A stretch of 64,000 bases of DNA. Source: Nitzschia sp. DOCU1 (Eukaryota > Bacillariophyta > Bacillariophyceae > Bacillariales > Bacillariaceae). A program made the translations under genes and the position numbers. Positions 39,101 through 47,926 of the stretch are shown piece by piece. How positions within the stretch are numbered: position 1 is the stretch's first letter; each line of letters opens with the position of its first letter. Below the pieces are notes generated by a model, which had not been told where the DNA came from, did no database searches, and saw only the letters and a list, made by a program, of their open reading frames with translations. Location: contig OX595997.1 of assembly GCA_951394045.1 (NCBI GenBank), positions 1,364,001-1,428,000 on the forward strand, in the 5' to 3' direction.

Positions 39101-39829
39101 GGTGAATTTGTTGATGGATTCGCTGGCAAGTCTTGCTCTTGCATCGGAACCCCCCGTGGACGCGCTGCTGGAAAGGCCGCCGGTAAACAGAACAGAACAC
39201 ATGATTACATCTCGCATGTGGGCAAACATGTTGGGACAAGCATTTTACCAAATCGCGGTTGTCTTGGGACTATTATTCAGCCCTCACCTTCTGGGAGTAG
39301 AGCCAGGACACGAGGTAGAGGACCAGGGCGAAAATTCTGTTCACTATACGGTCATTTTCAATACCTTTGTCTGGATGCAGCTCTTCAATGAAATAAACTG
39401 CAGGATGCTCAAGGGGGAATGTAAGTACCGAATCTTCACTCGCGGGTTCACGATATAGGTGTCGCTGACTCTTTCTAACGTGCCTTTTCCCTTGTAGTCA
39501 ATGTCTTTAAGGGAATGCTAAACAACCCTCTCTTCTGCTCCATCTTGTTGATTACCTCGGTCCTCCAATGTCTCATCGTTCAGTTTGGAAGCGTTGCCTT
39601 CAGCGTGGCTGAAGGCGGGCTCGACGGCCCATTTTGGGGGCTCAGTCTGGCCTTTGGGGCAGGATCACTATTTGTTCAGAAAATAATCAACGTTGTGTAT
39701 GCGGCCGGGTTGAATTTCCATGGTTACCGAAACAAAAAGCGGCTGAAGAAGGATCGAAGCTTGGCGACTCACGGCACCGGCAACGATGGTACGGGCAGCG
39801 TGGTCGAGCATGAGCATGGCCACAACTAG
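36135..39829 (+). CDS. Plasma-membrane-type Ca2+-transporting P-type ATPase (PMCA)
   Basis: Three exons: 36135-37596, 37675-39420 and 39498-39829, with 78- and 77-bp GT-AG introns, giving 1179 residues. The first intron splits the phosphorylation motif (CTDKT-GTLTANKM), whose Asp is transiently phosphorylated. Other P-type features: TGES in the actuator domain (DESTLTGESKAI), AVPEGLPLAVTLALAF in the fourth membrane helix, KGAQEVL in the nucleotide domain, [21 protein letters not shown] at the hinge, and membrane helices on both sides. The cation site pattern and layout match PMCA/ACA (P2B) pumps, which expel cytosolic calcium using ATP. The N-terminal about 130 residues may be regulatory. The C-terminal tail after the last helix is short and His/Gly-rich, with no clear calmodulin site. 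Confidence 0.93.
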
Positions 39830-40659
39830 TTGAAGCATGAAGAACGCTTTGACAAGAAGCTGTCCTCACTGTTTGCCGTAATAATGTTCCGGGTTTCGCC
39901 ACCCTCGCCCACTTACAGTTCGCAAAATCCCATTTGATTATCATAATATTGTTAGCAATCTACTTTGAAAGTAATCTTCATTTTAGTTGAACGCTGCGAT
40001 TCATTCGATGAACAACGTGCCGGGTTTCCCGAATAGAGGGTGTCTTCCCCTTTCACATCTATTTTTGTAGTTTCAATTCGTAGTCGAATCGAACTTAGGT
40101 TCCTTGGGGTAGTAGCATGCTCTAATAAGACTCCAACATAGTGATCCTTGATCGACGCTAGAATAGTAGTAAAGGCCCATTAGCAATAGAGGAGAGGAGC
40201 CCTCTACGTACTCTACTCACGAAGAGGACGATTCGATTCGGAAGTGCTATCGTGCGATCTTACCCAGATAGAGGAGGAGGGTCATGCACGCATGTTTTTG
40301 ATGGCGCGCCTGTGCGGCACCATATTTCAGACGGAATTTTCCAGGGCTTATCAAAACGTTTACGCGGGTACGGAGCAAGACGTCGTACTATGGCCAAAGA
40401 AACAAATGTCCGACTCGGCAAGATCGAATTCGACAATTTTGTGCTTGGAAAATTTGACGCAAAGTTTGTTTTTTGTTTTATACAGAAATGAATGTAGGTT
40501 GAGCTTCGATTACTTAAGGGGTATAATCTGGCACGACTACGCTATGACACGTTTTGCCCGAATGACCGTACGATACCGTCTCCAGGACTTGCTTTTCCCT
40601 CCGGACAACACCCCTCTACTTGTTTGATTGAAGAAGAGAGCGCATCAACAAAATAAGAA
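39830..40659. other. Intergenic region, nothing recognised
   Basis: 830 bases before the large EF-hand gene. An open frame at 40244-40627 has no family features. It should hold the promoter of the next gene. Confidence 0.45.
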
Positions 40660-43600
40660 ATGGCAACGCAGCAGGGACCTGTTGTCAACACCTGGAATGC
40701 ACTGCCACCACTACCTCTTCATCTGAAAGGAGAGTTTGTGATAAGACCTATGGCTGGGCACGACGACTCGAACGCGTCCGAAAAGAAAGATACCAGAACA
40801 CATTTAGTTGGTGAAAGGCGGGAAATGAAGCGAAAACGGCCTCTCTCAGACGAGCCATCAGGCAATAATGGTCAGCCGCTACTATCAGGGAAAGAACGTG
40901 GCATAGACTCGTCTAGTAGACGGTATGGAACTAGAAGTCGTCTTGGAAAGCCGAGCTCGCGATCCAGATTAAAAGGAAAACGATGGGGGAGTGGCAAAAT
41001 TTGGGCTACCGCTTCAGTGATAGGAATTTTGCTTTCAGCACCATTTGGAGAAGCGCAAACTCCATCGGTCCTTTCGGGAACACAATACACTAGTGGATCC
41101 CTTTCTACGAAATTTTCCTATGATCATGAACCTGTAACAGCGCCATGGCCTGCACCTCAGCCGTCGATGGACGATGATGGCAAATATGCTTCCCCTGTTC
41201 TATCGCCTAAAGAAACCGTCGACAGAATATCCTGGAGTGATGCCTCCTCGCTGGAGGATCTACAATCGTATCGAAAACTTCAAACGGAGCAACAGTGCAC
41301 GCTGGCAATGGCAATCCGAGACTCCAATCGAGACGATCAGCTAAGTCAGGACGAATATGTCAACTTTCTCAACCAGCTCTTTGGGAATCCATATTTGAAC
41401 GTGCCTTTCCAATCACTTCCGTGTGAACTACAGGCGAAATTTACCGAATATGCGGATGGGGGCTCTACTATTGATGTGGAAGGTACAAAACCCGGCCAGA
41501 GTCCTAGTGCTGAACAAGCCGCTCGGATAAGTGCTATGTGCACGGAAGTTATTGCTATATATGAATCAAATCCGGCATCCGGACCTTGTGGCGACACAGC
41601 GGGAGAAGCTCCAGTAGCGGCCCCTGTCCCTGTCAGTGGGGGTGGGGGTGGAGGTGGTGAAGTTGACTGCACTGGGACTATTGAGCGGGCGCAATGCAAC
41701 ACTGCTTTGGCAATTGCGGACCTGAGTCGAGACGATCAAATGGACTCTACCGAGTACGTCCGATTTGTTAATCGGCTTTCCAGTAACGCATATCAGGGTT
41801 CCTCCTTTTCTGAGCTTCCAGGCAACATCCAAGGTGTGTTTGACAAGTTTTCCAGCAACAGTGTAATTGATATAACAGGCTCAAAGCCTGGTCAGACGCC
41901 GACGGCCGCCCAAGATGAGCTGATTGGGGCATTGTGCTGCGAAACGGATCTAGCAATTGCGAATCCGGGGCAACCCGTCGCAGCGCCAACCAAGCCTCCT
42001 TCAAACTCTCCTGGGGACGGTCCAGATTGTACGGGGACCATTCCCCAAGCCCAGTGCAACACTGCTTTGTCCATTGCGGATACAAGTCGGGACGACCTTA
42101 TGAGCGAAGCTGAATACGTTCGCTTCGTTAATCGTCTCTCAAACAATCAATACATCGGAGTTGCGTATGCTGCTCTTCCTTCCGGTTTGCAGAGCAACTA
42201 CGAAAAATTTGCCGTGACAAATGGCCAGGTCGATGTGACAGGATCCAAACCGGGTCAAACTCCAACGCAGGCTCAAGCTGATTTCCTTGCCTCCTTGTGC
42301 TGCGAAACGGATTTAGCTATTGACAACCCAGGAGACACAGGCGGTACGCCAACAGAACCTTCTCCAAGTCCACCGACAGCTTCGTCTCCACCTACGTACC
42401 TACCACTCGTGTGTCGAACAGCCATGGCCTCGTCCGACTTCAATCGCGACGACAATTTGAATGAAGACGAATACGTGCGGTTTCTTAATCGATTGACTCA
42501 GAATCAATTCCAAGGCGTAGCGTTTACTTCTTTAAGCGAGCCGCTACAGAATAACTTTGCTAGCAATGCTCAAGGAGGTCAGATCAACATTTTCGGATCA
42601 AAACCCGGGCAAACCGCGACCTCGGCGCAGTCCGAGTTCCTTGATGAATTCTGCGTTGATACAGCGATTGTGATTCAAGCCGGCGGCTCCGGAGGCCCAC
42701 AACCGACCTCACCCCCCCCTGGAGGTGGAACACCGACGGCCCCACCAGGCGGAGCTCCAACTTTTACTGACGCTTTATGCCGAACGGCCATGGCTTCCTC
42801 GGATTCCAACCGTGACGACTATTTGAACCAAGACGAATATGTTCGATTTCTCAATCGACTGACGCAGAATCAGTTCGAGGACGATACATATGCCACGCTG
42901 CAACCCCCGCTCCCGCAAACTTACGAAAAGCTCGCCGACGATACAGGGCAGATTTGGATTTTCGGCTCCAAGCCAGGGCAAGATGCCACCGACGAGCAAG
43001 AAGCCTTTCTCATCGAGATTTGTCAGGAAGTCTCGGCAGCACTGGATCAGCTTGGTGGTACGATAGCACCAGCGCAATCGCCATCGACAGGCCCTCCAGG
43101 TCCAAGTTTGCCCCCTGGAGTGGTCGAAGTATTTAATTCGTTCATAATTGCAAACAACAGGGGCGTTTTAGCTGCGGATTTGGAGTCGGGCGCGAATAGA
43201 GATGGATTGAACACCGCATACACGGAGTTCACGAAACAGTCTGTGGAAACTCTTGCTCAAGCCCGACGCACCCTACAGCAATTGCGGAGTCGTCGATTGG
43301 CCGTGACCTACATAGACGGGGGCGACGATATCTATCTCCTTTTGGATGACGAATGTCCGGAGGGTTTGGGTGAATCTGAGACATGCCAAACAGCCTTTGC
43401 TAAATTTCAGGTCAAGGTGGATGATGAGGATCCTAATCAAGTTAGCTCGGACTTCTCAGCAGCCACCCAGCAAGCTATAGCAGATGGAGACCTTCAGGCC
43501 GCTCTCGAAGTAGCCGACCCGAGGTCGATTCTACGCATCGTGGATGCTTCCTTCCCTGTGACAACTACATTTCCCCCGACTCCAGCACCCGACGAAACGC

Positions 43601-45768
43601 AGCCTCCCGTCAAACCACCTACAAATGGCGGCGGTGATGACAAGAAAGATGATGGGGGTGGTGGAAAGGCCGGAGCCATTGTGGGTGGTATCTTTGGTGG
43701 AATTTTCGCTTGTGCCGCTATTGGATGGCTATCCACCAAATTTGGAGGCCGAAAGACGAAGACAGGGGTTGACGACGACGATGACAACATGGGCGGCAAA
43801 GACGATGACGCCTCAGACGGTGAAAAGGAAAATGCGTTTGGATTTGGGGGTAACAAAGACGACGATGGATCCTTTGGAAACGACAAGCCGGAACAAAATC
43901 CTCAAGACACCAAGAATGTATTTGGCTTTGGCAAGAAAAACAAGGCAGATAAAGACGACGATAATGCTTTCGGCGCAGATACCGGTAACAACAACACGTT
44001 TGGCAACGAAGGTGACGATAATTTGGAATTGTTTGCCTTTGACGACCCTTCTGTCGTTCAAGGAGGTCAGGATGGTGGTTCTGTAGAAGGCAAAGATAAT
44101 GCCTTCGGAGCGAATGCACCTGCATGGGGAAATGCCGCCAACGGTTCCGGTGGTTTCTTTGGAAACGACGGCGGAGGGTGGGGAGCGCCGGGGGCTGACA
44201 CCGGAGGAGCAGACAATTTCTTTGGTGCTTCAGCATTTGGTGACGCAGAGCCCAAAGAAAACAATTCTGCCTCTGGCTCCGAATCGGGCTCTGAGGAAGG
44301 TTCCTACACAAGCTCCGAAGACAGTACCTACGAATCGGGAAATCCGGACGGTGAAGAAGGAGAAGGTGACGATGAAGGAAGTGGTTCGTATTCTCGTTCA
44401 TCTGCTGACGAAGGCAGCAGCTACGAATCTGGTTCCATGAATTCTGGACTGAAACGCAAGTCGGAACAGCTCGATGGCATGATCGATGATGGAAACTGGG
44501 ACGGCATTGCGGCTGCAGCGAATTCCTTTGGTGAGGAAGGATCAAGTCTCGAAGGCTCCTCCAAACGTAGCTCACTCAAAGACAAGTCACTCGCTAGCTC
44601 GGAAGGGGAAGACGAAGATTCATTCAGTGGATCCGGCTCACAGAGTGGGTCTGGTAGCGCCTCTGCATCCGGAACTTCTGCCACCACGACAAGTGACGTT
44701 CGAGAAAAGCGAGCCGAGTACCATGCTCAAGTGGACGCTCTGGTTCGCCTCGTACTCCCGGACGAAGTGGAGAAGGTTGATGCCATGATGGAGCAATTCA
44801 AGGGTCGCGAAGCGGAATTGGTATCCACTCTCCAGACCATGCAAGAACGAACTGCTACGCAGCGAGCGCGTGCAGCTGTCCACAAGAGCAAGAATCGACC
44901 CCAGCGCGGTGAAGACGGCGCCTTTGGGTTGACTTCTGGCGTCGCTGGAGTACCCGAAGGTTCGGCGGCTGGGACCGCAGCGATTGCTGCCGCCAGTCTC
45001 GCCATACCTCCTGGTGGTTTCGAAGGCGAAGGAGACTTTGATGCGTTTGGTGGCGGTGGCATGCAAGAACCTGAAGAAGAAGGTTCGTTCTATGACGACG
45101 AAGAAGGAAGCAGGTCTCATTCTGGCTCTGGAAGCCGCTCGGGTAGTCGAAGTTACTACTCTGGTGCGGAAGAAGGAAGCAGGTCCCATTCTGGATCAGG
45201 AAGCAGATCCCATTCCGGCTCTGGCAGCCGATCGGGTAGTAGGTCATACTATTCGGAGGAGGGATCACGCAGTAGATACTCCGGTGAGGGAAGTCAAGTT
45301 AGTGGCAGTCGAGGAAGCCGAAGCCATACTGGCAGCAGAAGTGGAAGCGGAAGCGGGAGCCGCAGTCATTACACTGACGAGGACCGAAGTGGCAGTGGCA
45401 GCCGTAGCAGGAGTCACTACAGTGGTGAAGGAAGCCAAGGCAGCCGCAGCAGAAGTCAATATAGCGGCGAAGAAGGAAGTCAAGGCAGCCGCAGCAGAAG
45501 TCAGTATAGCGGTGAAGAAGGAAGCCAAGGCAGTAGAAGTAGAAGCCAATACAGTGGCGAAGAAGGCAGCCAAGGCAGCCGTAGCAGGAGTCAGTACAGC
45601 GGTGACGAAGGAAGCCAAGGCAGCAGAAGTAGGAGTCAATACAGTGGGGAAGAAGGAAGCCAGGGTTCCCGAAGCTATTATAGCGGAGAAGAGGGGAGCC
45701 AAGAAGGTAGCCGCTCATACTACTCCGGCGAAGACGACGAGGGAGAGGGAAGCTTTGGTGAAGAATAG
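40660..45768 (+). CDS. Giant repetitive EF-hand membrane protein with Ser-rich acidic tail
   Basis: 1702 residues, single exon. Layout: a basic N-terminal region (residues 1-115, KRKRPL and RSRLGKPSSRSRLKGKR); a hydrophobic span/anchor (IWATASVIGILLSAPFGEA, about 115-135); five units of 110-130 residues, each with one EF-hand loop (DSNRDDQLSQDE about 221, DLSRDDQMDSTE 353, DTSRDDLMSEAE 473, DFNRDDNLNEDE 592, DSNRDDYLNQDE 714) followed by EYVRFLNRL and a GSKPGQT turn. The units are separated by Pro-rich linkers, and a degenerate sixth lies near 845. A second membrane span (AGAIVGGIFGGIFACAAIGWL) is at about 1003. The tail of 650 residues has FG-type motifs (NAFGFGGN), acidic Ser-rich stretches and 15-residue GSQGSRSRSQYSGEE repeats. 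Conserved Cys pairs suggest an extracytoplasmic repeat region. Role unknown; a calcium-dependent cell-surface or cell-wall structural function is an inference. Confidence 0.75.
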   Translation: MATQQGPVVNTWNALPPLPLHLKGEFVIRPMAGHDDSNASEKKDTRTHLVGERREMKRKRPLSDEPSGNNGQPLLSGKERGIDSSSRRYGTRSRLGKPSSRSRLKGKRWGSGKIWATASVIGILLSAPFGEAQTPSVLSGTQYTSGSLSTKFSYDHEPVTAPWPAPQPSMDDDGKYASPVLSPKETVDRISWSDASSLEDLQSYRKLQTEQQCTLAMAIRDSNRDDQLSQDEYVNFLNQLFGNPYLNVPFQSLPCELQAKFTEYADGGSTIDVEGTKPGQSPSAEQAARISAMCTEVIAIYESNPASGPCGDTAGEAPVAAPVPVSGGGGGGGEVDCTGTIERAQCNTALAIADLSRDDQMDSTEYVRFVNRLSSNAYQGSSFSELPGNIQGVFDKFSSNSVIDITGSKPGQTPTAAQDELIGALCCETDLAIANPGQPVAAPTKPPSNSPGDGPDCTGTIPQAQCNTALSIADTSRDDLMSEAEYVRFVNRLSNNQYIGVAYAALPSGLQSNYEKFAVTNGQVDVTGSKPGQTPTQAQADFLASLCCETDLAIDNPGDTGGTPTEPSPSPPTASSPPTYLPLVCRTAMASSDFNRDDNLNEDEYVRFLNRLTQNQFQGVAFTSLSEPLQNNFASNAQGGQINIFGSKPGQTATSAQSEFLDEFCVDTAIVIQAGGSGGPQPTSPPPGGGTPTAPPGGAPTFTDALCRTAMASSDSNRDDYLNQDEYVRFLNRLTQNQFEDDTYATLQPPLPQTYEKLADDTGQIWIFGSKPGQDATDEQEAFLIEICQEVSAALDQLGGTIAPAQSPSTGPPGPSLPPGVVEVFNSFIIANNRGVLAADLESGANRDGLNTAYTEFTKQSVETLAQARRTLQQLRSRRLAVTYIDGGDDIYLLLDDECPEGLGESETCQTAFAKFQVKVDDEDPNQVSSDFSAATQQAIADGDLQAALEVADPRSILRIVDASFPVTTTFPPTPAPDETQPPVKPPTNGGGDDKKDDGGGGKAGAIVGGIFGGIFACAAIGWLSTKFGGRKTKTGVDDDDDNMGGKDDDASDGEKENAFGFGGNKDDDGSFGNDKPEQNPQDTKNVFGFGKKNKADKDDDNAFGADTGNNNTFGNEGDDNLELFAFDDPSVVQGGQDGGSVEGKDNAFGANAPAWGNAANGSGGFFGNDGGGWGAPGADTGGADNFFGASAFGDAEPKENNSASGSESGSEEGSYTSSEDSTYESGNPDGEEGEGDDEGSGSYSRSSADEGSSYESGSMNSGLKRKSEQLDGMIDDGNWDGIAAAANSFGEEGSSLEGSSKRSSLKDKSLASSEGEDEDSFSGSGSQSGSGSASASGTSATTTSDVREKRAEYHAQVDALVRLVLPDEVEKVDAMMEQFKGREAELVSTLQTMQERTATQRARAAVHKSKNRPQRGEDGAFGLTSGVAGVPEGSAAGTAAIAAASLAIPPGGFEGEGDFDAFGGGGMQEPEEEGSFYDDEEGSRSHSGSGSRSGSRSYYSGAEEGSRSHSGSGSRSHSGSGSRSGSRSYYSEEGSRSRYSGEGSQVSGSRGSRSHTGSRSGSGSGSRSHYTDEDRSGSGSRSRSHYSGEGSQGSRSRSQYSGEEGSQGSRSRSQYSGEEGSQGSRSRSQYSGEEGSQGSRSRSQYSGDEGSQGSRSRSQYSGEEGSQGSRSYYSGEEGSQEGSRSYYSGEDDEGEGSFGEE
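45421..45720 (+). repeat. 45-bp tandem repeat encoding GSQGSRSRSQYSGEE
   Basis: About five near-perfect 45-bp units in a row plus two degenerate ones (SYYSGEEGSQE). They create long open frames in other frames and on the other strand that are artefacts. Confidence 0.9.
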
Positions 45769-45953
45769 GCATTTAATAGCTACAAATATAAGTAATCATA
45801 AGTTACAGGGGATAACTCGCTGGTTCGGGAGGGCTGTTTCATCAATCTTTCGTCACTGTAGTTATCATAGCTTTAGACTGATGGAAACCCCAACTGAATT
45901 TGATCAATAAGCCGACCAAATTAATCCCACGCCAGCGAAGGATCGCGCGCATT
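45742..45953. repeat. Source copy of a duplicated 3' flank
   Basis: From the last codons of the large gene (GGAGAGGGAAG) through TAGGCATTT, ATAAGTAATCATAAGTTACAGGGGATA, to GCCGACCAAATTAATCCCACG. The same order recurs at 47026-47192 and, on the far side of the copia element, at 54602-54675. Confidence 0.88.
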
Positions 45954-46192
45954 TTGTGGCGCAGATCCGCGCCATGCCTCTCGGCGGCATCTTCCATGCC
46001 ATGGTGATCTCCCTTTCAATTTGTACGGGCGGCAGCGTAGGATTTTTCTTTCGCTGTGGCTTTTGGCATCCAAAAGGAAGGTTGATTGATCCGCGATCGC
46101 GGCCTTGCTGCAGCGAATGAATGAATGAATCAATCATCGCACAATCTTTGGACTTTGACGACGACATTAGCAACGAACTTTAGCAACGAACC
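45769..46192. other. Spacer between the large EF-hand gene and the BTB gene
   Basis: Contains the 3' end of the duplicated block and a GAATGAATGAAT run at 46115-46128 upstream of the BTB start codon. No gene seen. Confidence 0.5.
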
Positions 46193-47005
46193 ATGGCTTC
46201 CAACAACGATAGCTATGATGATACTAGCGAGGAAGAACCTTCCACCAAGAAGTTGCGCTCCGTGGAATCGGACTTGAAGATCATTGTCGGGGACTCTCCC
46301 ACCAATGACAATGGGCGTTGTGAGTACTGGTACAATGCGGCAGTCATGGCCACCCAGAGTGGTTTCATTGACACTTTGTTGGTGAGTCCAATGATGGAAT
46401 CGATTACTCGAGAAATCAAGCTGCCCGATGTCGAACCAAAAACGTGGGATCTTGCCATGAAGTTCCTGGATCTGGAAATCCGGAAAATGACAATGGAAGA
46501 TGCTGTCGAAATCGTCGCACTCTACGACAAGTACGACTTTCACCGAGGACTCAAGCTTTGCAATTATGTCATTGGGGAAGGCTTCGAGGCACCACTAACA
46601 GAGGGAATGATAAACAAGATAAATGCGGATCCCACGGCCATGACCAACTTCCTTGTGCGAGCATTGGTTCTTTGCGATTCCTGCAATCTTGAAGACGCCA
46701 GGCGTCGAGCTTATTTTTTCTTCAATGAAGTCCTCCACGATCAAACTTTACGATTGCTCTTCAATGAAGAGCAGCTGAGAGAAGTACTTCCGGTATTTCT
46801 CAAGGCCAAGGAGACATGGCAGGGAGCCCTGGACGACTGGTGCCTTGTTTTTCCTGGATGGAGCACCGAGGACATGGCAAACCCCATATTTGCCCGACTT
46901 CTACTGACAGAATGGGAGTTTGCCTCTTGTCGGGTACGGTCACGGTCGGCACCTTCAATCAAAGCGTTGATTCCTCCGAACGGGAAGTGGTGGTGCCATT
47001 TGTAG
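46193..47005 (+). CDS. BTB/POZ domain-like protein
   Basis: 270 residues, single exon, ATG in ACC ATG G context. An acidic N-terminus (SYDDTSEEEPSTKK) precedes a BTB-like domain: SDLKIIVGDSPTNDNGRCEYWYNAAVMATQSGFIDTLLV (the V.V....F..H...L...S.YF pattern of BTB), IKLPDVEPKTWDLAMKFLD and AVEIVALYDKYDF. A BACK-like helical part follows. Such proteins are commonly substrate adaptors for cullin-3 ubiquitin ligases; no ligase partner is visible locally. The 3' end of this gene abuts the duplicated flank of the neighbouring gene (GAGGGAAG...TAG), so its tail may have been altered by the duplication. Function specific to this protein is unknown. Confidence 0.65.
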   Translation: MASNNDSYDDTSEEEPSTKKLRSVESDLKIIVGDSPTNDNGRCEYWYNAAVMATQSGFIDTLLVSPMMESITREIKLPDVEPKTWDLAMKFLDLEIRKMTMEDAVEIVALYDKYDFHRGLKLCNYVIGEGFEAPLTEGMINKINADPTAMTNFLVRALVLCDSCNLEDARRRAYFFFNEVLHDQTLRLLFNEEQLREVLPVFLKAKETWQGALDDWCLVFPGWSTEDMANPIFARLLLTEWEFASCRVRSRSAPSIKALIPPNGKWWCHL

Positions 47006-47025
47006 GTGGGAGGCTGCGTTTCGTC

Positions 47026-47192
47026 GGAGAGGGAAGTTTTGGTGAAGAATAGGCATTTGATAGCTACAAATATAAGTAATCATAAGTTACAGGGGATAGC
47101 TCGCTGGTTCTGGAGATGTTTCATCTTTCGTCACTGTAGTTAGCTTTCGACCGTGCGGAAACCAAGTTGTACAAACGTATTATTATGTGTAG
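47026..47192. repeat. Duplicate copy of the 3' flank, left part
   Basis: Homologous to the block at 45742-45880, with small changes (GGATAGCTCGCTGGTT, TTTCATCTTTCGTCACTGTAG). The last about 35 bases before the copia element have no counterpart. Confidence 0.85.
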
Positions 47193-47197
47193 TATGA
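47193..47197. repeat. Copia target-site duplication, left (TATGA)
   Basis: TATGA before the left LTR matches 54597-54601 after the right LTR. A 6-bp reading (GTATGA) is possible because the LTR ends in G. Confidence 0.85.
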
Positions 47198-47599
47198 ATC
47201 GAATCCGACGAGTCCGAAGTCCGACGAGTCGAGTCCGAGTGTTCTATTCCAAGGAGTCAACTCTGCCGATCTATTGCATGAGAAAGACGGAAATGTAGTC
47301 TCGCTGGTGAAGCTGTCCACCTCACTAGAGTTGAGCTTTCTGACTTTCTGAATGCTGCAATGATCGTCTCTGTTGTTCCTAGAACGATGTTGGTAATCGT
47401 GGTTCGAGAAATGCGTTCCGATCACACAGCTAGTAATGCTCACAATCTTCATCCTATAGCGAAAATTATTGTCAAAAACTTTCTACTGTTAGTACGTATA
47501 TACCTACTGTGAGCTCGAAGCTACGTTGTGATTGGACACTACGACGTTGCGCAATCGAGTAAACAAAGTCTAAGCGTTGAGCTTCGTGAACTTTGACTG
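47198..47599 (+). repeat. Copia 5' long terminal repeat
   Basis: 402 bp, apparently identical base for base to 54195-54596 (constant offset 6997). It begins ATCGAATCCG and ends TTTGACTG, unlike the usual TG...CA. It contains GTACGTATATACC, a possible TATA-like region. Confidence 0.95.
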
Positions 47600-47614
47600 G
47601 TTACTGCGCCCAAT
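47598..47614 (+). other. Candidate primer-binding site
   Basis: TGGTTACTGCGCCCAAT begins with TGG, complementary to a tRNA CCA end. Its first two bases overlap the LTR end. The priming tRNA is not known. Confidence 0.4.
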
Positions 47615-47926
47615 AACTACCTAATCCGTTTACGCTTCAATCAGGGGACGCCCTGATCTTGCGCCAACTAAACCCAAGCTGCAGCTGCTGCCGCCAACTC
47701 AGTCGCCGCCAGCCGAACCGCGAAAATCGCCAACCAGACCCCGGACAAGCCTCCGCCATCAGGATCACCTGACGGGTCCCCTTTCTTGTTTGTAAACGTC
47801 GAAGAAATCGAACCAGACGACTGGTCCCAATCAATTCGATCAAGTGATATCGAAGCCGAAGAAGCACTGGACCAAGAGGACGACGTTCCTCCTTTGACTA
47901 CTGGAGACAAAGAAGACTCTCCCACC

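Noticed and set aside
45421..45720. CRISPR-like regular repeats
   Set aside because: 45-bp units without spacers, in frame within a protein gene of a eukaryote.
43718..45910. Several long open frames in other frames and on the minus strand of the giant EF-hand gene
   Set aside because: Produced by the low-complexity, repetitive coding sequence; residues are runs of Arg/His/Leu or Ala/Thr without family features.
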